From IMG/VR virus record IMGVR_UViG_3300021960_000502, positions 1 through 23,972 of that record: a stretch of 23,972 nucleotides of DNA; one strand, written 5' to 3'. Made by a program: the position numbers and the translations under genes. This document shows positions 7,682 through 14,049 of the stretch, piece after piece. Origin of the DNA: a virus. Numbering within the stretch: the stretch's first letter is position 1; every line of letters begins with the position of its first letter. The notes beneath the pieces are model-generated. The model worked only from the letters and a program-made list of their open reading frames with translations, was not told the origin of the DNA and made no database searches.

Positions 7682-8538
7682 TTTTTCTCATACGTTTCGT
7701 TTCTAAAATCCCATAATACTTGCCAATTGACACCATCTTGAACAAGATTTTGCATTTTTTCTATTTCTTTACGCTGACGATCTATATAATATCCAACATA
7801 ACGTTTGCCACGTTTGTACTTTTTGTAAGCACATAGCGTTGTTTCAATGTTCCAAATGTTTGTATGCTGTATATCAAGCTGTTCTATTTCTTCTTTCATT
7901 AGTTCAAATTGATATTGTAAATAGCCAAGTTGGTTTTTATTTAACTTCTTTTTTGTTCCATGTGTATCTAATTCATATTGCTCTAAACTATACACTAAAC
8001 CATTTCTACAACTTTCAGCATTCTTTAAGTCTAAATACGTTGGCTCTAGATCAAACCCTGTTAAGACATTTACCATTTCTAAGTAAATAAACATTGTAAA
8101 CCTGCCAAAGTAATGTATTTTCATCAGATCCTGATAACAATTATCATAAGTCATCTGTCTATTCGGCTGTTTCAGGGAATTAAAATATTCTTCTTGTGTT
8201 AAGCCATTAAGCAGCTGTTTGTAAGATTTAAAGATATTAACAAACTCATTAAAAGATTTTACCTTTAATCTGTCTGTTTGGAACACAGTCTTTTGTTTAT
8301 TAGCGTCCCACCAGCGTTGTAATCTGCCTTCATCTACGTTTTCAAAGTCAGGAAATTCATTGTAAATATAATACACAGTCGTTCCTGAATAACAACAAGC
8401 ATATAAAAAAGCTAACCAATAACGTTGTTCAATATTTAATTCAAATCTATCGCTTACATATCTTAAACAATCATTAGCTGGATCAATGTCTTTTGCTTTT
8501 GAAGATTGTATATGATAATCAATGTATTCCTCTACCAT
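7663..8538 (-). CDS. Amino acid:DNA transferase-like protein (alpha-glutamyl/putrescinyl-thymine pyrophosphorylase family)
   Basis: A 291-residue mostly helical protein. Motifs are ACCYSGTTVYYIYNEFPDF at 47-65, YFGRFTMFIYLE at 143-154, KNAESCRNGLVY at 172-183 and ETTLCAYKKYKRGKRYVGYYIDR at 232-254. This set, especially the Cys..Lys-Lys...Gly-Tyr-Tyr-x-Asp-Arg ending, resembles the aGPT-PPlase/AADT families that exchange the (pyro)phosphate on a phosphorylated hydroxymethylpyrimidine in DNA for an amino acid or polyamine. The adjacent hydroxymethyl-DNA kinase would supply its substrate. ATG at 8538 is preferred to the in-frame TTG at 8544; it overlaps the GNAT gene by seven bases. The acceptor amino acid or amine cannot be predicted. 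Confidence 0.72.
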   Translation of the reverse strand: MVEEYIDYHIQSSKAKDIDPANDCLRYVSDRFELNIEQRYWLAFLYACCYSGTTVYYIYNEFPDFENVDEGRLQRWWDANKQKTVFQTDRLKVKSFNEFVNIFKSYKQLLNGLTQEEYFNSLKQPNRQMTYDNCYQDLMKIHYFGRFTMFIYLEMVNVLTGFDLEPTYLDLKNAESCRNGLVYSLEQYELDTHGTKKKLNKNQLGYLQYQFELMKEEIEQLDIQHTNIWNIETTLCAYKKYKRGKRYVGYYIDRQRKEIEKMQNLVQDGVNWQVLWDFRNETYEKKWLNEL

Positions 8539-8939
8539 TGCCAAATATTTTGTGGAATGCCCTTCTTTGTTTGTGCTTTACCTACTTTTGTCATACCAAT
8601 CTTTTCATAAAATTTATTTCCAGCTTCATTATCAAGATTACATTTCAATGTCATAGGTTTAGGTAGATTCTCTACAATAAACTTTGCCACGCCCTGTTTT
8701 TTAAATTCATCTAATACGCCGATCTCATATATTACCCAAGAACTATATTTTTTAGACCAGCCATATCTGACAAATCCTTTATCTTCGCATACTAAAAATT
8801 TATAAGTTGTGTTTTCTGTTAAATATTTGTCCCACACCTGAAATAAATTAAAAGATCCTATGTGTTCTTTTTCTTGTTTGTGTACAGCTTTGATAAGATC
8901 TGCGTCTTTACGCATAGCTCTTTCTAATTTATATTTCAT
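8532..8939 (-). CDS. GNAT-family N-acyltransferase
   Basis: A 135-residue GCN5-related acyltransferase. The core has beta-strand 4 and the pyrophosphate-binding loop as YEIGVLDEFKKQGVAKFIVENL (residues 71-92, with the QxxGxA-like loop KKQGVAK at 80-86), then NLDNEAGNKFYEKIGM (101-116), the classic motif B region. The frame can be extended to a TTG at 8972, but ATG at 8939 has AGCAGGTG about eight bases upstream and begins a natural N-terminus (MKYKLERAMRKDAD), overlapping the amidotransferase gene by 11 bp. In this operon it probably acylates a base adduct or an amine precursor. A Mom-like direct base-modifying role is also possible, since Mu Mom has a GNAT fold. Substrate unknown. Confidence 0.78.
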   Translation of the reverse strand: MKYKLERAMRKDADLIKAVHKQEKEHIGSFNLFQVWDKYLTENTTYKFLVCEDKGFVRYGWSKKYSSWVIYEIGVLDEFKKQGVAKFIVENLPKPMTLKCNLDNEAGNKFYEKIGMTKVGKAQTKKGIPQNIWQW

Positions 8940-9543
8940 ATAATACACCTGCTTTAATAGGCGTTGGCTCAAAAGTATCGTCTACTCTTTTAAAAATATC
9001 TCTTGTAGAAGCTATAAAAGTTGCATTTTCATATTCAAATATCCAGCAAGGTCGCTTTTTATTGCGTATTACATATAAATTTTTGTTTTCATCAAGCATC
9101 ATACCTGCAAAACTACCTTTAATATCGTTTACAAATCTTTCAATTAATGCTTTATCGTTTCCACAGCGTTGAATTAGTATTTCTCCATCATTATCAGTTT
9201 CCATAGTGATATTGTATGCTTTTTCCATTTGGCGTTTTGTTCTCATATCAATCACACCATTAAACACCAATGCCATATCGTCTATATGTATTGGCTGATT
9301 ATTTTTATGGTCTTTATAGTCGCCAGAAGTTGAATATCTATTATGGTAAATAATTTTATCTGATACTGGAAAAGCAACATCATATAATTCTTCATACTTT
9401 CTTGTTATAAGTTTACCCTCTTTAATAAAACTAAAACCATAACTATGTAGCCCACGTACTGAACTTTCAATAATTAAGTTATGTAGTATTGCAAAGTGAC
9501 TAGGTTTTGGATCTTGTGAACTATATCCTACAATTCCGCACAT
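8929..9543 (-). CDS. Stand-alone class II glutamine amidotransferase domain
   Basis: A 204-residue glutaminase domain of the N-terminal nucleophile type. The start MCGIVGY places catalytic Cys2 at the mature N-terminus. RGLHSYGFSF (30-39), HNRYSTSG with Arg69 (67-74), NNQP (81-84) and LVFNGVI with Asn95-Gly96 (92-98) match the conserved glutamine-site and oxyanion residues of the family; the usual His before Asn-Gly is Phe. No synthetase or isomerase domain follows, so ammonia must go to a partner or the domain acts as a transferase or hydrolase. ATG 9543 (not the TTG at 9546) is required for Cys2. It shares one base with the dioxygenase stop (TGATG). The operon suggests a role in building a nitrogen-containing base adduct. 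Confidence 0.83.
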   Translation of the reverse strand: MCGIVGYSSQDPKPSHFAILHNLIIESSVRGLHSYGFSFIKEGKLITRKYEELYDVAFPVSDKIIYHNRYSTSGDYKDHKNNQPIHIDDMALVFNGVIDMRTKRQMEKAYNITMETDNDGEILIQRCGNDKALIERFVNDIKGSFAGMMLDENKNLYVIRNKKRPCWIFEYENATFIASTRDIFKRVDDTFEPTPIKAGVLYEI

Positions 9544-10424
9544 CAATATATACTTGCCCCTGATCTTATTTCACGTTGTTTTGCTATTTCTTGTTCTTCA
9601 ACTGCTGTTCCGCAATGTGTCATATTTTGCCTGTAATACATAACCAAAGAAACTCTTGTAGCTTTTTCGTCAATCTTTGTAATTGGCGTATTGCCATGCC
9701 ATTGGTGCACATCACACAATAACAGATCGCAGTTTTGCATATCAAATGCTACTGCCCATTGTGGAATAACAAAATAACCGCCTTCATATCTACCTTCACG
9801 TAATACAACTAAATTCCCAAAACCTTTATCAAAGTCGCCTTTATCTGTATGCACTGCTGTTTGCCAATTCTTATTCACTGTGACTGTGGTAAATGCAGTA
9901 TCTTTAATAACAAAATCCTGTGCAGTTTCATCTGCTACTTTTCGTTGCAATTGGTATTCGTCTGGCATAAGATCGCTATATTGATTGTCTACAAACTTAA
10001 TAATACCATACGCTTTTTTAAATTTCTCAAATTCTTTTTGATTAAAAGCAGTTTGTCTGCAATAAGGAAACCTGACATTTCTATCAAAATATCCTATAAT
10101 TCCGCTATTAACTTGATCTGCTCCATTAGTGTTTGAAACAGATCCATCTTTTTTTAATCTTTTGCTTCCTGCTGTTCCTGATGCTTTGTTCCTATTGTTG
10201 GTTGCTGTCGCTGCAGCCTTTAAATTGTCATAAGCAGTTTTAGCAATATTAGCAGGTATTACATTTTTTCTAAATTTTGCTAATACTTTACCTGATTCTT
10301 TATCGTATACGTCTGCGTCATAGTCTACTAAAATCTTATAACTTGTGTCGTCTAATAATGCTCCTGCTAATTTAGCAGCTGACTTATTATCTAATACAGG
10401 CTCTAAATGTATTTCTCTAACCAT
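9543..10424 (-). CDS. TET/JBP-family 2-oxoglutarate and Fe(II)-dependent DNA dioxygenase
   Basis: A 293-residue enzyme. The double-stranded beta-helix core is C-terminal: WQTAVHTDKGD gives the HxD pair His192/Asp194, CDVHQWHGNTPI the distal His (His243 in HGN, or His240), and ATRVSLVMYY supplies Arg257 for 2-oxoglutarate. GNLVVLREGRYEGGYFVIPQWAVAFDMQ between them matches the TET/JBP core, as does the late W-H-G-N. The N-terminal 65 residues form a small separate unit, then a low-complexity Ala/Thr/Asn/Ser/Gly linker (about 71-108). The enzyme would oxidise the methyl of thymine or 5-methylcytosine in DNA to hydroxymethyl. ATG 10424 is preferred over TTG 10427, overlapping the ParB-like gene by eight bases. 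Confidence 0.83.
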   Translation of the reverse strand: MVREIHLEPVLDNKSAAKLAGALLDDTSYKILVDYDADVYDKESGKVLAKFRKNVIPANIAKTAYDNLKAAATATNNRNKASGTAGSKRLKKDGSVSNTNGADQVNSGIIGYFDRNVRFPYCRQTAFNQKEFEKFKKAYGIIKFVDNQYSDLMPDEYQLQRKVADETAQDFVIKDTAFTTVTVNKNWQTAVHTDKGDFDKGFGNLVVLREGRYEGGYFVIPQWAVAFDMQNCDLLLCDVHQWHGNTPITKIDEKATRVSLVMYYRQNMTHCGTAVEEQEIAKQREIRSGASIY

Positions 10425-11013
10425 CAATTAAAAATTCCAATGCTTTAAACACAGTGTCTGTTACATTGTCTGTGCCAAACTTTTCTCTTAATTCTAATTC
10501 CATTTTCTTGAATACAGGCTCTGTTTCATCATTTAAAAATAATTGAATCATACGTACGTGGCTTGCTTCTGCGTCCTCAGGGTATTCAATTGTTTCATTG
10601 TAATTGTTTGTTACGTCAAACGTTAAATTGCTGTCTACGCCCAATTCTTGTTCTGCGAAACCCCAATCAAGCAATTCGTCTGTGTCAAAATTGTTTGCCA
10701 ACATATCCCAATCCCACTCTCCTGTGTTCTTGTTTAATCTGACATTTAATTCTTTTTCTTGTTCTTCATTAAGATCTAATTCTACGCAGGGTACTTTTTC
10801 AATCCCTAACATTGTAGCGACTTTCACTCTTTGGTGTCCGCCGATAATAATGTTTTTTCTTGCTTTGTTTTTATTCACAAGCACAGGATCAACAAAACCA
10901 AATTTTTGTAAAGAGTCTGTTAATTCTTTATGTTGTTTTTCTGTTAATTGTCTTGGGTTGTAATCTGCCTGTTTAAGATCTCTAATGTTTTTTTCAATAA
11001 TCTTCATCATCAT
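10417..11013 (-). CDS. ParB-like (ParB/Srx fold) DNA-associated protein
   Basis: A 198-residue protein with an N-terminal ParB/sulfiredoxin-like domain: DYNPRQLTEKQHKELTDSL (17-35), FGFVDPVLVN (38-47), then IIIGGHQRVKVATMLG (55-70), where GGHQR is the nucleotide-binding/catalytic box. It continues with KVPCVELDLNEEQEKELNVRLNKN, the usual second half of phage ParB-like proteins. The C-terminal 80 residues are acidic and unassigned. Such domains are often coupled to DNA methyltransferases and other base modifiers in phages, and may bind CTP or DNA or hydrolyse nucleotides. It is the first well-conserved gene of the modification operon. Three consecutive ATG codons at its start leave the exact initiation uncertain by one or two residues. 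Confidence 0.86.
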   Translation of the reverse strand: MMMKIIEKNIRDLKQADYNPRQLTEKQHKELTDSLQKFGFVDPVLVNKNKARKNIIIGGHQRVKVATMLGIEKVPCVELDLNEEQEKELNVRLNKNTGEWDWDMLANNFDTDELLDWGFAEQELGVDSNLTFDVTNNYNETIEYPEDAEASHVRMIQLFLNDETEPVFKKMELELREKFGTDNVTDTVFKALEFLIDG

Positions 11014-11230
11014 ATTCTATGCTGTAATTTTCCTCATCAAATGTTGAATGTGCGTCCCAATCTTCAGGCGGTGTATTTTCTTCGTCGCCATTTGGATCAG
11101 CAAGAACAATATTTTCTATACTGCCTTGACTAAATCTTCGCATATTCTTAGTTCTGTTAAATGCTTCGTGTCCTACTTCCGCATTAGCAGTTTCTTGATC
11201 TATTTGTTTAAGTAGTTTTTCAATATCCAT
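10994..11230 (-). CDS. Small acidic protein of unknown function
   Basis: A 78-residue protein with a helical N-terminus (MDIEKLLKQIDQETANAEVG) and a very acidic tail (EENTPPEDWDAHSTFDEENYSIEYDDEDY). I do not recognise the family. It is the first gene after the terminator at about 11336-11374, so it opens the leftward modification operon, and it overlaps the ParB-like gene by 20 bp. No convincing Shine-Dalgarno site precedes the ATG; the upstream sequence is TATATATAG. Its acid-rich tail could mimic DNA or bind a basic partner, but this is speculation. Confidence 0.7.
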   Translation of the reverse strand: MDIEKLLKQIDQETANAEVGHEAFNRTKNMRRFSQGSIENIVLADPNGDEENTPPEDWDAHSTFDEENYSIEYDDEDY

Positions 11231-11335
11231 CTATATATATGGAAATTTTAACCCTTAAAGTGAATATTTGAATCAGCTGAATTGCTGTAAGTGTAGATAT
11301 TGTTGAATATAATTTTTTTTTATTGTAACCCTGTT
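11231..11335 (-). promoter_or_regulatory. Probable promoter region for the modification operon
   Basis: This AT-rich gap lies between a strong leftward terminator and the first gene of the modification operon, so a new leftward promoter should be here. The best matches are weak: TTCAAA and TAAAAT 16 bases apart, ending about 25 bases before the ATG. An 8-bp palindrome TCAGCTGA (about 11273-11280) sits just upstream and could be an operator. No consensus promoter is claimed. Confidence 0.35.
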
Positions 11336-11374
11336 TTATAAAAAAATGGGCTGGAAAATGAACTAAACCAGCCC
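11336..11374 (-). terminator. Intrinsic terminator ending the replication operon
   Basis: Read leftward, GGGCTGG and CCAGCCC (11368-11374 and 11348-11354) form a perfect 7-bp GC-rich stem with a 13-base loop, followed by ATTTTTTTAT. This is a textbook intrinsic terminator located eight bases after the stop of the sigma-region-4-like gene. It separates the replication module from the modification/packaging module. Confidence 0.85.
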
Positions 11375-11381
11375 TGCTCGG

Positions 11382-11678
11382 TTAACCAATAACCCTATTA
11401 TAACAACACCTATCTCTTAGGAGATTTTTGACAATTTTTTCTAACTTTTTCACAGATCGTTTGTATATCTTACTAACAGACTGCGGTGTAATGCCATATA
11501 TTTTACCAATCTTAGCATAAGTCATTGTGTCGTGATAAAAATACACTTCACGTTGTTTTTTAGTCCAAGACTGCTTGTGGTTTCTTGACATTGCAACTAT
11601 TATTGCTTTTCCATAAAGAATACTATTTTCTGACTTTTGATATTCGTCGTCTATATAATATTCAAAATGTTGTAGCAT
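11382..11678 (-). CDS. Sigma-70 region 4-like helix-turn-helix protein
   Basis: A 98-residue protein whose central part, QREVYFYHDTMTYAKIGKIYGITPQSVSKIYKRSVKKLEKIVKNLL (about 42-88), matches the sigma region 4/LuxR-like helix-turn-helix: an acidic/aromatic helix, 'Y.KIG..YGIT...VSK' and a basic recognition helix. It has no region 2, so it is not a complete sigma factor. It is more likely an adaptor or repressor controlling phage promoters. It is the last gene before the terminator, a location that fits a regulator switching to late genes. No strong ribosome site is visible, and its start lies three bases after the previous stop. Confidence 0.68.
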   Translation of the reverse strand: MLQHFEYYIDDEYQKSENSILYGKAIIVAMSRNHKQSWTKKQREVYFYHDTMTYAKIGKIYGITPQSVSKIYKRSVKKLEKIVKNLLRDRCCYNRVIG

Positions 11679-11681
11679 CTA

Positions 11682-11942
11682 TTAGAAAAGATACAACAAT
11701 AAAAAAGAAAATGCAACTACAAGCAAATACACAAACATAAATAATATAAATTTTGCGTCTGTGTTGTATTTCAAATATTGTCTAATGCCTGTATTAGCCA
11801 ACATCATTTTATGCTCATATTGTATTGCTGCGAACTCTGGATCAAATGTCATTTTATCAGGGTTTCGTAAAACTTTATTTCTTTTTAACCTGTATTTGTA
11901 ATTATCCAAAGCTTCGTGTATTGGGTATTTTTTTTCGTTCAT
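11682..11942 (-). CDS. Small protein with C-terminal membrane anchor
   Basis: An 86-residue protein. Residues 1-60 are polar and charged (MNEKKYPIHEALDNYKYRLKRNK), and residues about 65-86 (FILFMFVYLLVVAFSFLLLYLF) form one strongly hydrophobic segment reaching the C-terminus, as in tail-anchored proteins. The start at ATG 11942 is chosen over an upstream GTG because AAAGGA lies seven bases before it. The family is unrecognised. A membrane role in superinfection exclusion or host takeover is possible but not supported by any motif. Confidence 0.65.
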   Translation of the reverse strand: MNEKKYPIHEALDNYKYRLKRNKVLRNPDKMTFDPEFAAIQYEHKMMLANTGIRQYLKYNTDAKFILFMFVYLLVVAFSFLLLYLF

Positions 11943-11955
11943 TTTTTTCCTTTTG

Positions 11956-12216
11956 TTAAGCTTTAACGTTATCACTTGAATTTGTCAAATCTTTTATAAG
12001 ATCGGCAAGTTCTTCTTTTTCATCGCCAAAAATTGTATTAACGTTTTTAGTAAAAGCTTCGTAGTGATCAAAATAAATCCAGCTTACTATTCTTTTAAAT
12101 TCTTCTTGATCGCCTTTTAGCTTTTCTATATTTATTTCTTGAATTTGCCCCAATGTATCATTTATGCATTTGTGTAGCAAACTTATATATACTTTTGAAT
12201 TAGTATCATCTATCAT
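11956..12216 (-). CDS. Hypothetical acidic helical protein
   Basis: An 86-residue protein (MIDDTNSKVYISLLHKC...) with no recognised domain, helical and acidic towards the C-terminus (GDEKEELADLIKDLTNSSDN). The open frame reaches 12279, but that would overlap the upstream gene by 74 bp. ATG 12216 is preferred, with AGAGAGG nine bases upstream; ATG 12222 is an alternative. It overlaps its neighbour by 11 bp and is part of a string of small genes in the replication operon. Confidence 0.6.
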   Translation of the reverse strand: MIDDTNSKVYISLLHKCINDTLGQIQEINIEKLKGDQEEFKRIVSWIYFDHYEAFTKNVNTIFGDEKEELADLIKDLTNSSDNVKA

Positions 12217-12490
12217 TTTCATTATCCTCTCTTTGGTTAGGCACATAATATTGCCATAAATTAACAAACATATTTTCATCTTTTTCGGTAAAAGTTTTTA
12301 CAACATTTTGATGTCTTATAGTAGTTCCTTGAAAAAACCACCAGCCATTTCCATGTTTTTTGTACCATTCTTTTTCAAACTCTGCTCTTTCGTCTGAATA
12401 AGCATATAATGGTTTCGCTTTTTTCATACGTTTCTCCAATGTTCCTGCTTTTTTGCCCCACAGGTCATATGTTGGGTGTGATTTAGCCAT
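12206..12490 (-). CDS. Hypothetical protein, aromatic-rich
   Basis: A 94-residue basic protein beginning MAKSHPTYDLWGKKAGTLEKRMKKAKPLY and containing HGNGWWFFQGTTIRHQNVV. No family is recognised. The WWFFQGTTIRH segment looks like a conserved structural core or ligand pocket rather than low-complexity sequence. It starts one base inside the previous stop (TAATG) with AAGGAG 10 bases upstream, so it is almost certainly translated. Confidence 0.65.
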   Translation of the reverse strand: MAKSHPTYDLWGKKAGTLEKRMKKAKPLYAYSDERAEFEKEWYKKHGNGWWFFQGTTIRHQNVVKTFTEKDENMFVNLWQYYVPNQREDNENDR

Positions 12491-12633
12491 TATCTTTTTC
12501 TCCTTATAGCTGATTGATTGTTATTATTCATATATTCATAGCCAAGTTTATTAAGTTTATCTAATAATTTATCTATTAGTCTTTGTATCTTAATTGCTTT
12601 ATGTCCATTTTTTAACATCTGTTCTTCGTTCAT
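12490..12633 (-). CDS. Hypothetical 47-residue protein
   Basis: A short basic protein (MNEEQMLKNGHKAIKIQRLI...IRRKR), predicted helical. The open frame extends to 12705, but ATG 12633 has CGAGGAA eight bases before it and avoids a 71-bp overlap with the SEC-C gene. Coupled by TAATG to the following gene. Function unknown. Confidence 0.55.
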   Translation of the reverse strand: MNEEQMLKNGHKAIKIQRLIDKLLDKLNKLGYEYMNNNNQSAIRRKR

Positions 12634-12634
12634 T

Positions 12635-12904
12635 TCACATTTCCTCGTATTTAAAGTCTGCGTGATCTTTACACTTTCCACACAAACCATAGTGTTCATC
12701 TTCAAATTCGTGTATGTTTCCTAAACCGCCTGCACCGCAACAAGTAGACAACAATTCCATTTCATCAAGCATACAACATTTTTTATATTTTTTGCCACTG
12801 CCACAATTGCATTTTTCGTTTCTGTTTTGTTTTAGTTTTACATAAATACTTTCTTGAAGTTTTTTATAACCGCCTAACTTCCTGATAAATTCGCCCTTCT
12901 TCAT
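12635..12904 (-). CDS. SEC-C motif zinc-binding protein
   Basis: An 89-residue protein. Residues 29-44 (RNEKCNCGSGKKYKKCC) are a perfect SEC-C zinc motif, Cys32-x-Cys34...Cys43-Cys44, as at the SecA C-terminus. A second cluster, Cys55-Cys56 and Cys75-x2-Cys78, could bind another zinc. SEC-C domains in phages are usually small adaptor proteins with unknown targets. The start codon overlaps the upstream stop as ATGA, indicating coupled translation. The motif is certain, the role unknown. Confidence 0.8.
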   Translation of the reverse strand: MKKGEFIRKLGGYKKLQESIYVKLKQNRNEKCNCGSGKKYKKCCMLDEMELLSTCCGAGGLGNIHEFEDEHYGLCGKCKDHADFKYEEM

Positions 12905-13197
12905 AATGTCGGCTCATAGTTTGTCATATCAGCTGCTACTTCAACAGATTTTTTTTGACGATCATTCCAAGCTTCGCCACGCAATTCAGGGTGTTCTTCT
13001 TGTATTTTCCTGCGACATCTAGCAATAGATTCCCAACTTGTTAATTTATCCATATTTAATAAATTAATTACGTCATCGCCCCATTGATCTTTTAATTCTT
13101 GTCGCCAAATCCAAGCAACTAATTTATGGTCTGAATTTCTGACATAAACATTTAATACTAATGCTTCTTTTACTAACTCCTTCAAATTATCTTTCAT
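12901..13197 (-). CDS. Hypothetical protein of the replication module
   Basis: A 98-residue protein with WIWRQELKDQWGDD and a segment LTSWESIARCRRKIQEEHPELRGEAWNDR, ending SVEVAADMTNYEP. This pattern recurs in phage genes that follow replication-initiator genes, where it may act as a helicase loader or partner, but I cannot name the family firmly. It is joined on both sides by one- to four-base overlaps, which puts it in a translationally coupled string with the initiator-like gene. Confidence 0.6.
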   Translation of the reverse strand: MKDNLKELVKEALVLNVYVRNSDHKLVAWIWRQELKDQWGDDVINLLNMDKLTSWESIARCRRKIQEEHPELRGEAWNDRQKKSVEVAADMTNYEPTL

Positions 13198-13616
13198 TAT
13201 CTTGCTCCATTTCTTAAAAATTTCTCTGAAACCATACTATCAGAATAATCGCTATCATCGTCAGCAGTTATAACTCTGTCAGTATAATCGTCATAAAGTC
13301 CTTCTGATTTTAAAAGCTTTATTGCATTTTTGTATTGATTGCTGTTGTTGCCTTCGGTGTAATGGAACTTCATAAACTTTCTTAACTGATATTTGCCTTC
13401 TTTGTATTCTCTTAAATGTTCTTTAAGGTTTTTCAATACTTCTTCTTTTTTATATTCAAAGCCCAAAATCGTATTTATAATTCTAAAATTTAGGTTTCCT
13501 AATCCTGCGTGGTTGGAAGTAGTAAAAAAATAAAGCACTAATAGTTTATACTGCACCTCTAAATCCATAAACCAAACTTCTTCCCATATTGTATTTTCAA
13601 CTTGTCTTTTAGACAT
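13197..13616 (-). CDS. Replication initiator/replisome organizer-like protein (winged-helix N-terminal domain)
   Basis: A 139-residue protein. Residues 8-110 follow the pattern of N-terminal winged-helix domains of phage replisome organizers: TIWEEVWFMDLEVQYKLLVLYFFTTSN, GLGNLNFRIINTILGFEYKKEEVLKNLKE, then KFMKFHYTEGNNSNQYKNAIKLL. Such domains bind the phage origin and recruit host helicase. Here the protein is short, and no DnaD or O-like C-terminal domain is present, so the helicase-recruiting part may be in the next gene. The ribosome site AAAGGGG lies eight bases before the ATG. The window has no polymerase or helicase, so host replication enzymes are presumably used. Confidence 0.6.
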   Translation of the reverse strand: MSKRQVENTIWEEVWFMDLEVQYKLLVLYFFTTSNHAGLGNLNFRIINTILGFEYKKEEVLKNLKEHLREYKEGKYQLRKFMKFHYTEGNNSNQYKNAIKLLKSEGLYDDYTDRVITADDDSDYSDSMVSEKFLRNGAR

Positions 13617-13633
13617 TATATACCCCTTTCATT

Positions 13634-14047
13634 TTAATCATAGTCATAAAAGTCCTCTGATTTTTTTAAATTTAAGTTATCTAACATTAAACGAATTTCT
13701 TTCCTAAAATCGTTAGACAAAAGATATTTTTTTTGTCCTGACTTTAAATTTTCGTTTTTTCTTTCACGTAATGCATCAAATCGTTTTTGCCCAAGCTTTG
13801 CTAATTTATGCTCCATATGCAAAACAGGGTTTCCTCCTAAATGACTGTGACAGCCATAACAAAGAGCTTCACAATTATCTTCATCAAAGCGTACACTCCA
13901 ATTTCCTCTGCTCCAAAAATGCGAACAATGCAAAGCAGAAGTTGGCGGATCATATTTCTTGCCACATCGTTGACAAGTCCAATTATCACGTGTTCTTATG
14001 TACTTGCTAAATATAACATCACTTGGAAATAATTTTACTTTCCCCAT
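13634..14047 (-). CDS. HNH-type nuclease, NinG/Rap-like
   Basis: A 137-residue protein with Cys25-x2-Cys28, then LHCSHFWSRGNWSVRFDEDNCEALCYGCHSHLGG: His40/His43 followed by Asp57-Asn58 and Cys63-x2-Cys66-His67, a treble-clef HNH finger. The SHFWSRG...RFDEDN...C..C wording and following HKLAKLGQKRFDAL match lambda NinG (Rap), a Holliday-junction endonuclease of recombination, better than a homing nuclease. Adjacent annealing and SSB-like genes support a recombination role. A packaging-type HNH is less likely because the gene is far from terminase. No good Shine-Dalgarno site precedes it. Confidence 0.75.
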   Translation of the reverse strand: MGKVKLFPSDVIFSKYIRTRDNWTCQRCGKKYDPPTSALHCSHFWSRGNWSVRFDEDNCEALCYGCHSHLGGNPVLHMEHKLAKLGQKRFDALRERKNENLKSGQKKYLLSNDFRKEIRLMLDNLNLKKSEDFYDYD

Positions 14048-14049
14048 AG

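Noticed and set aside
8940-8972. Longer GNAT start at TTG 8972
   Set aside because: It adds 11 residues overlapping the amidotransferase gene by 44 bp without a ribosome site, whereas ATG 8939 has AGGTG at good spacing.
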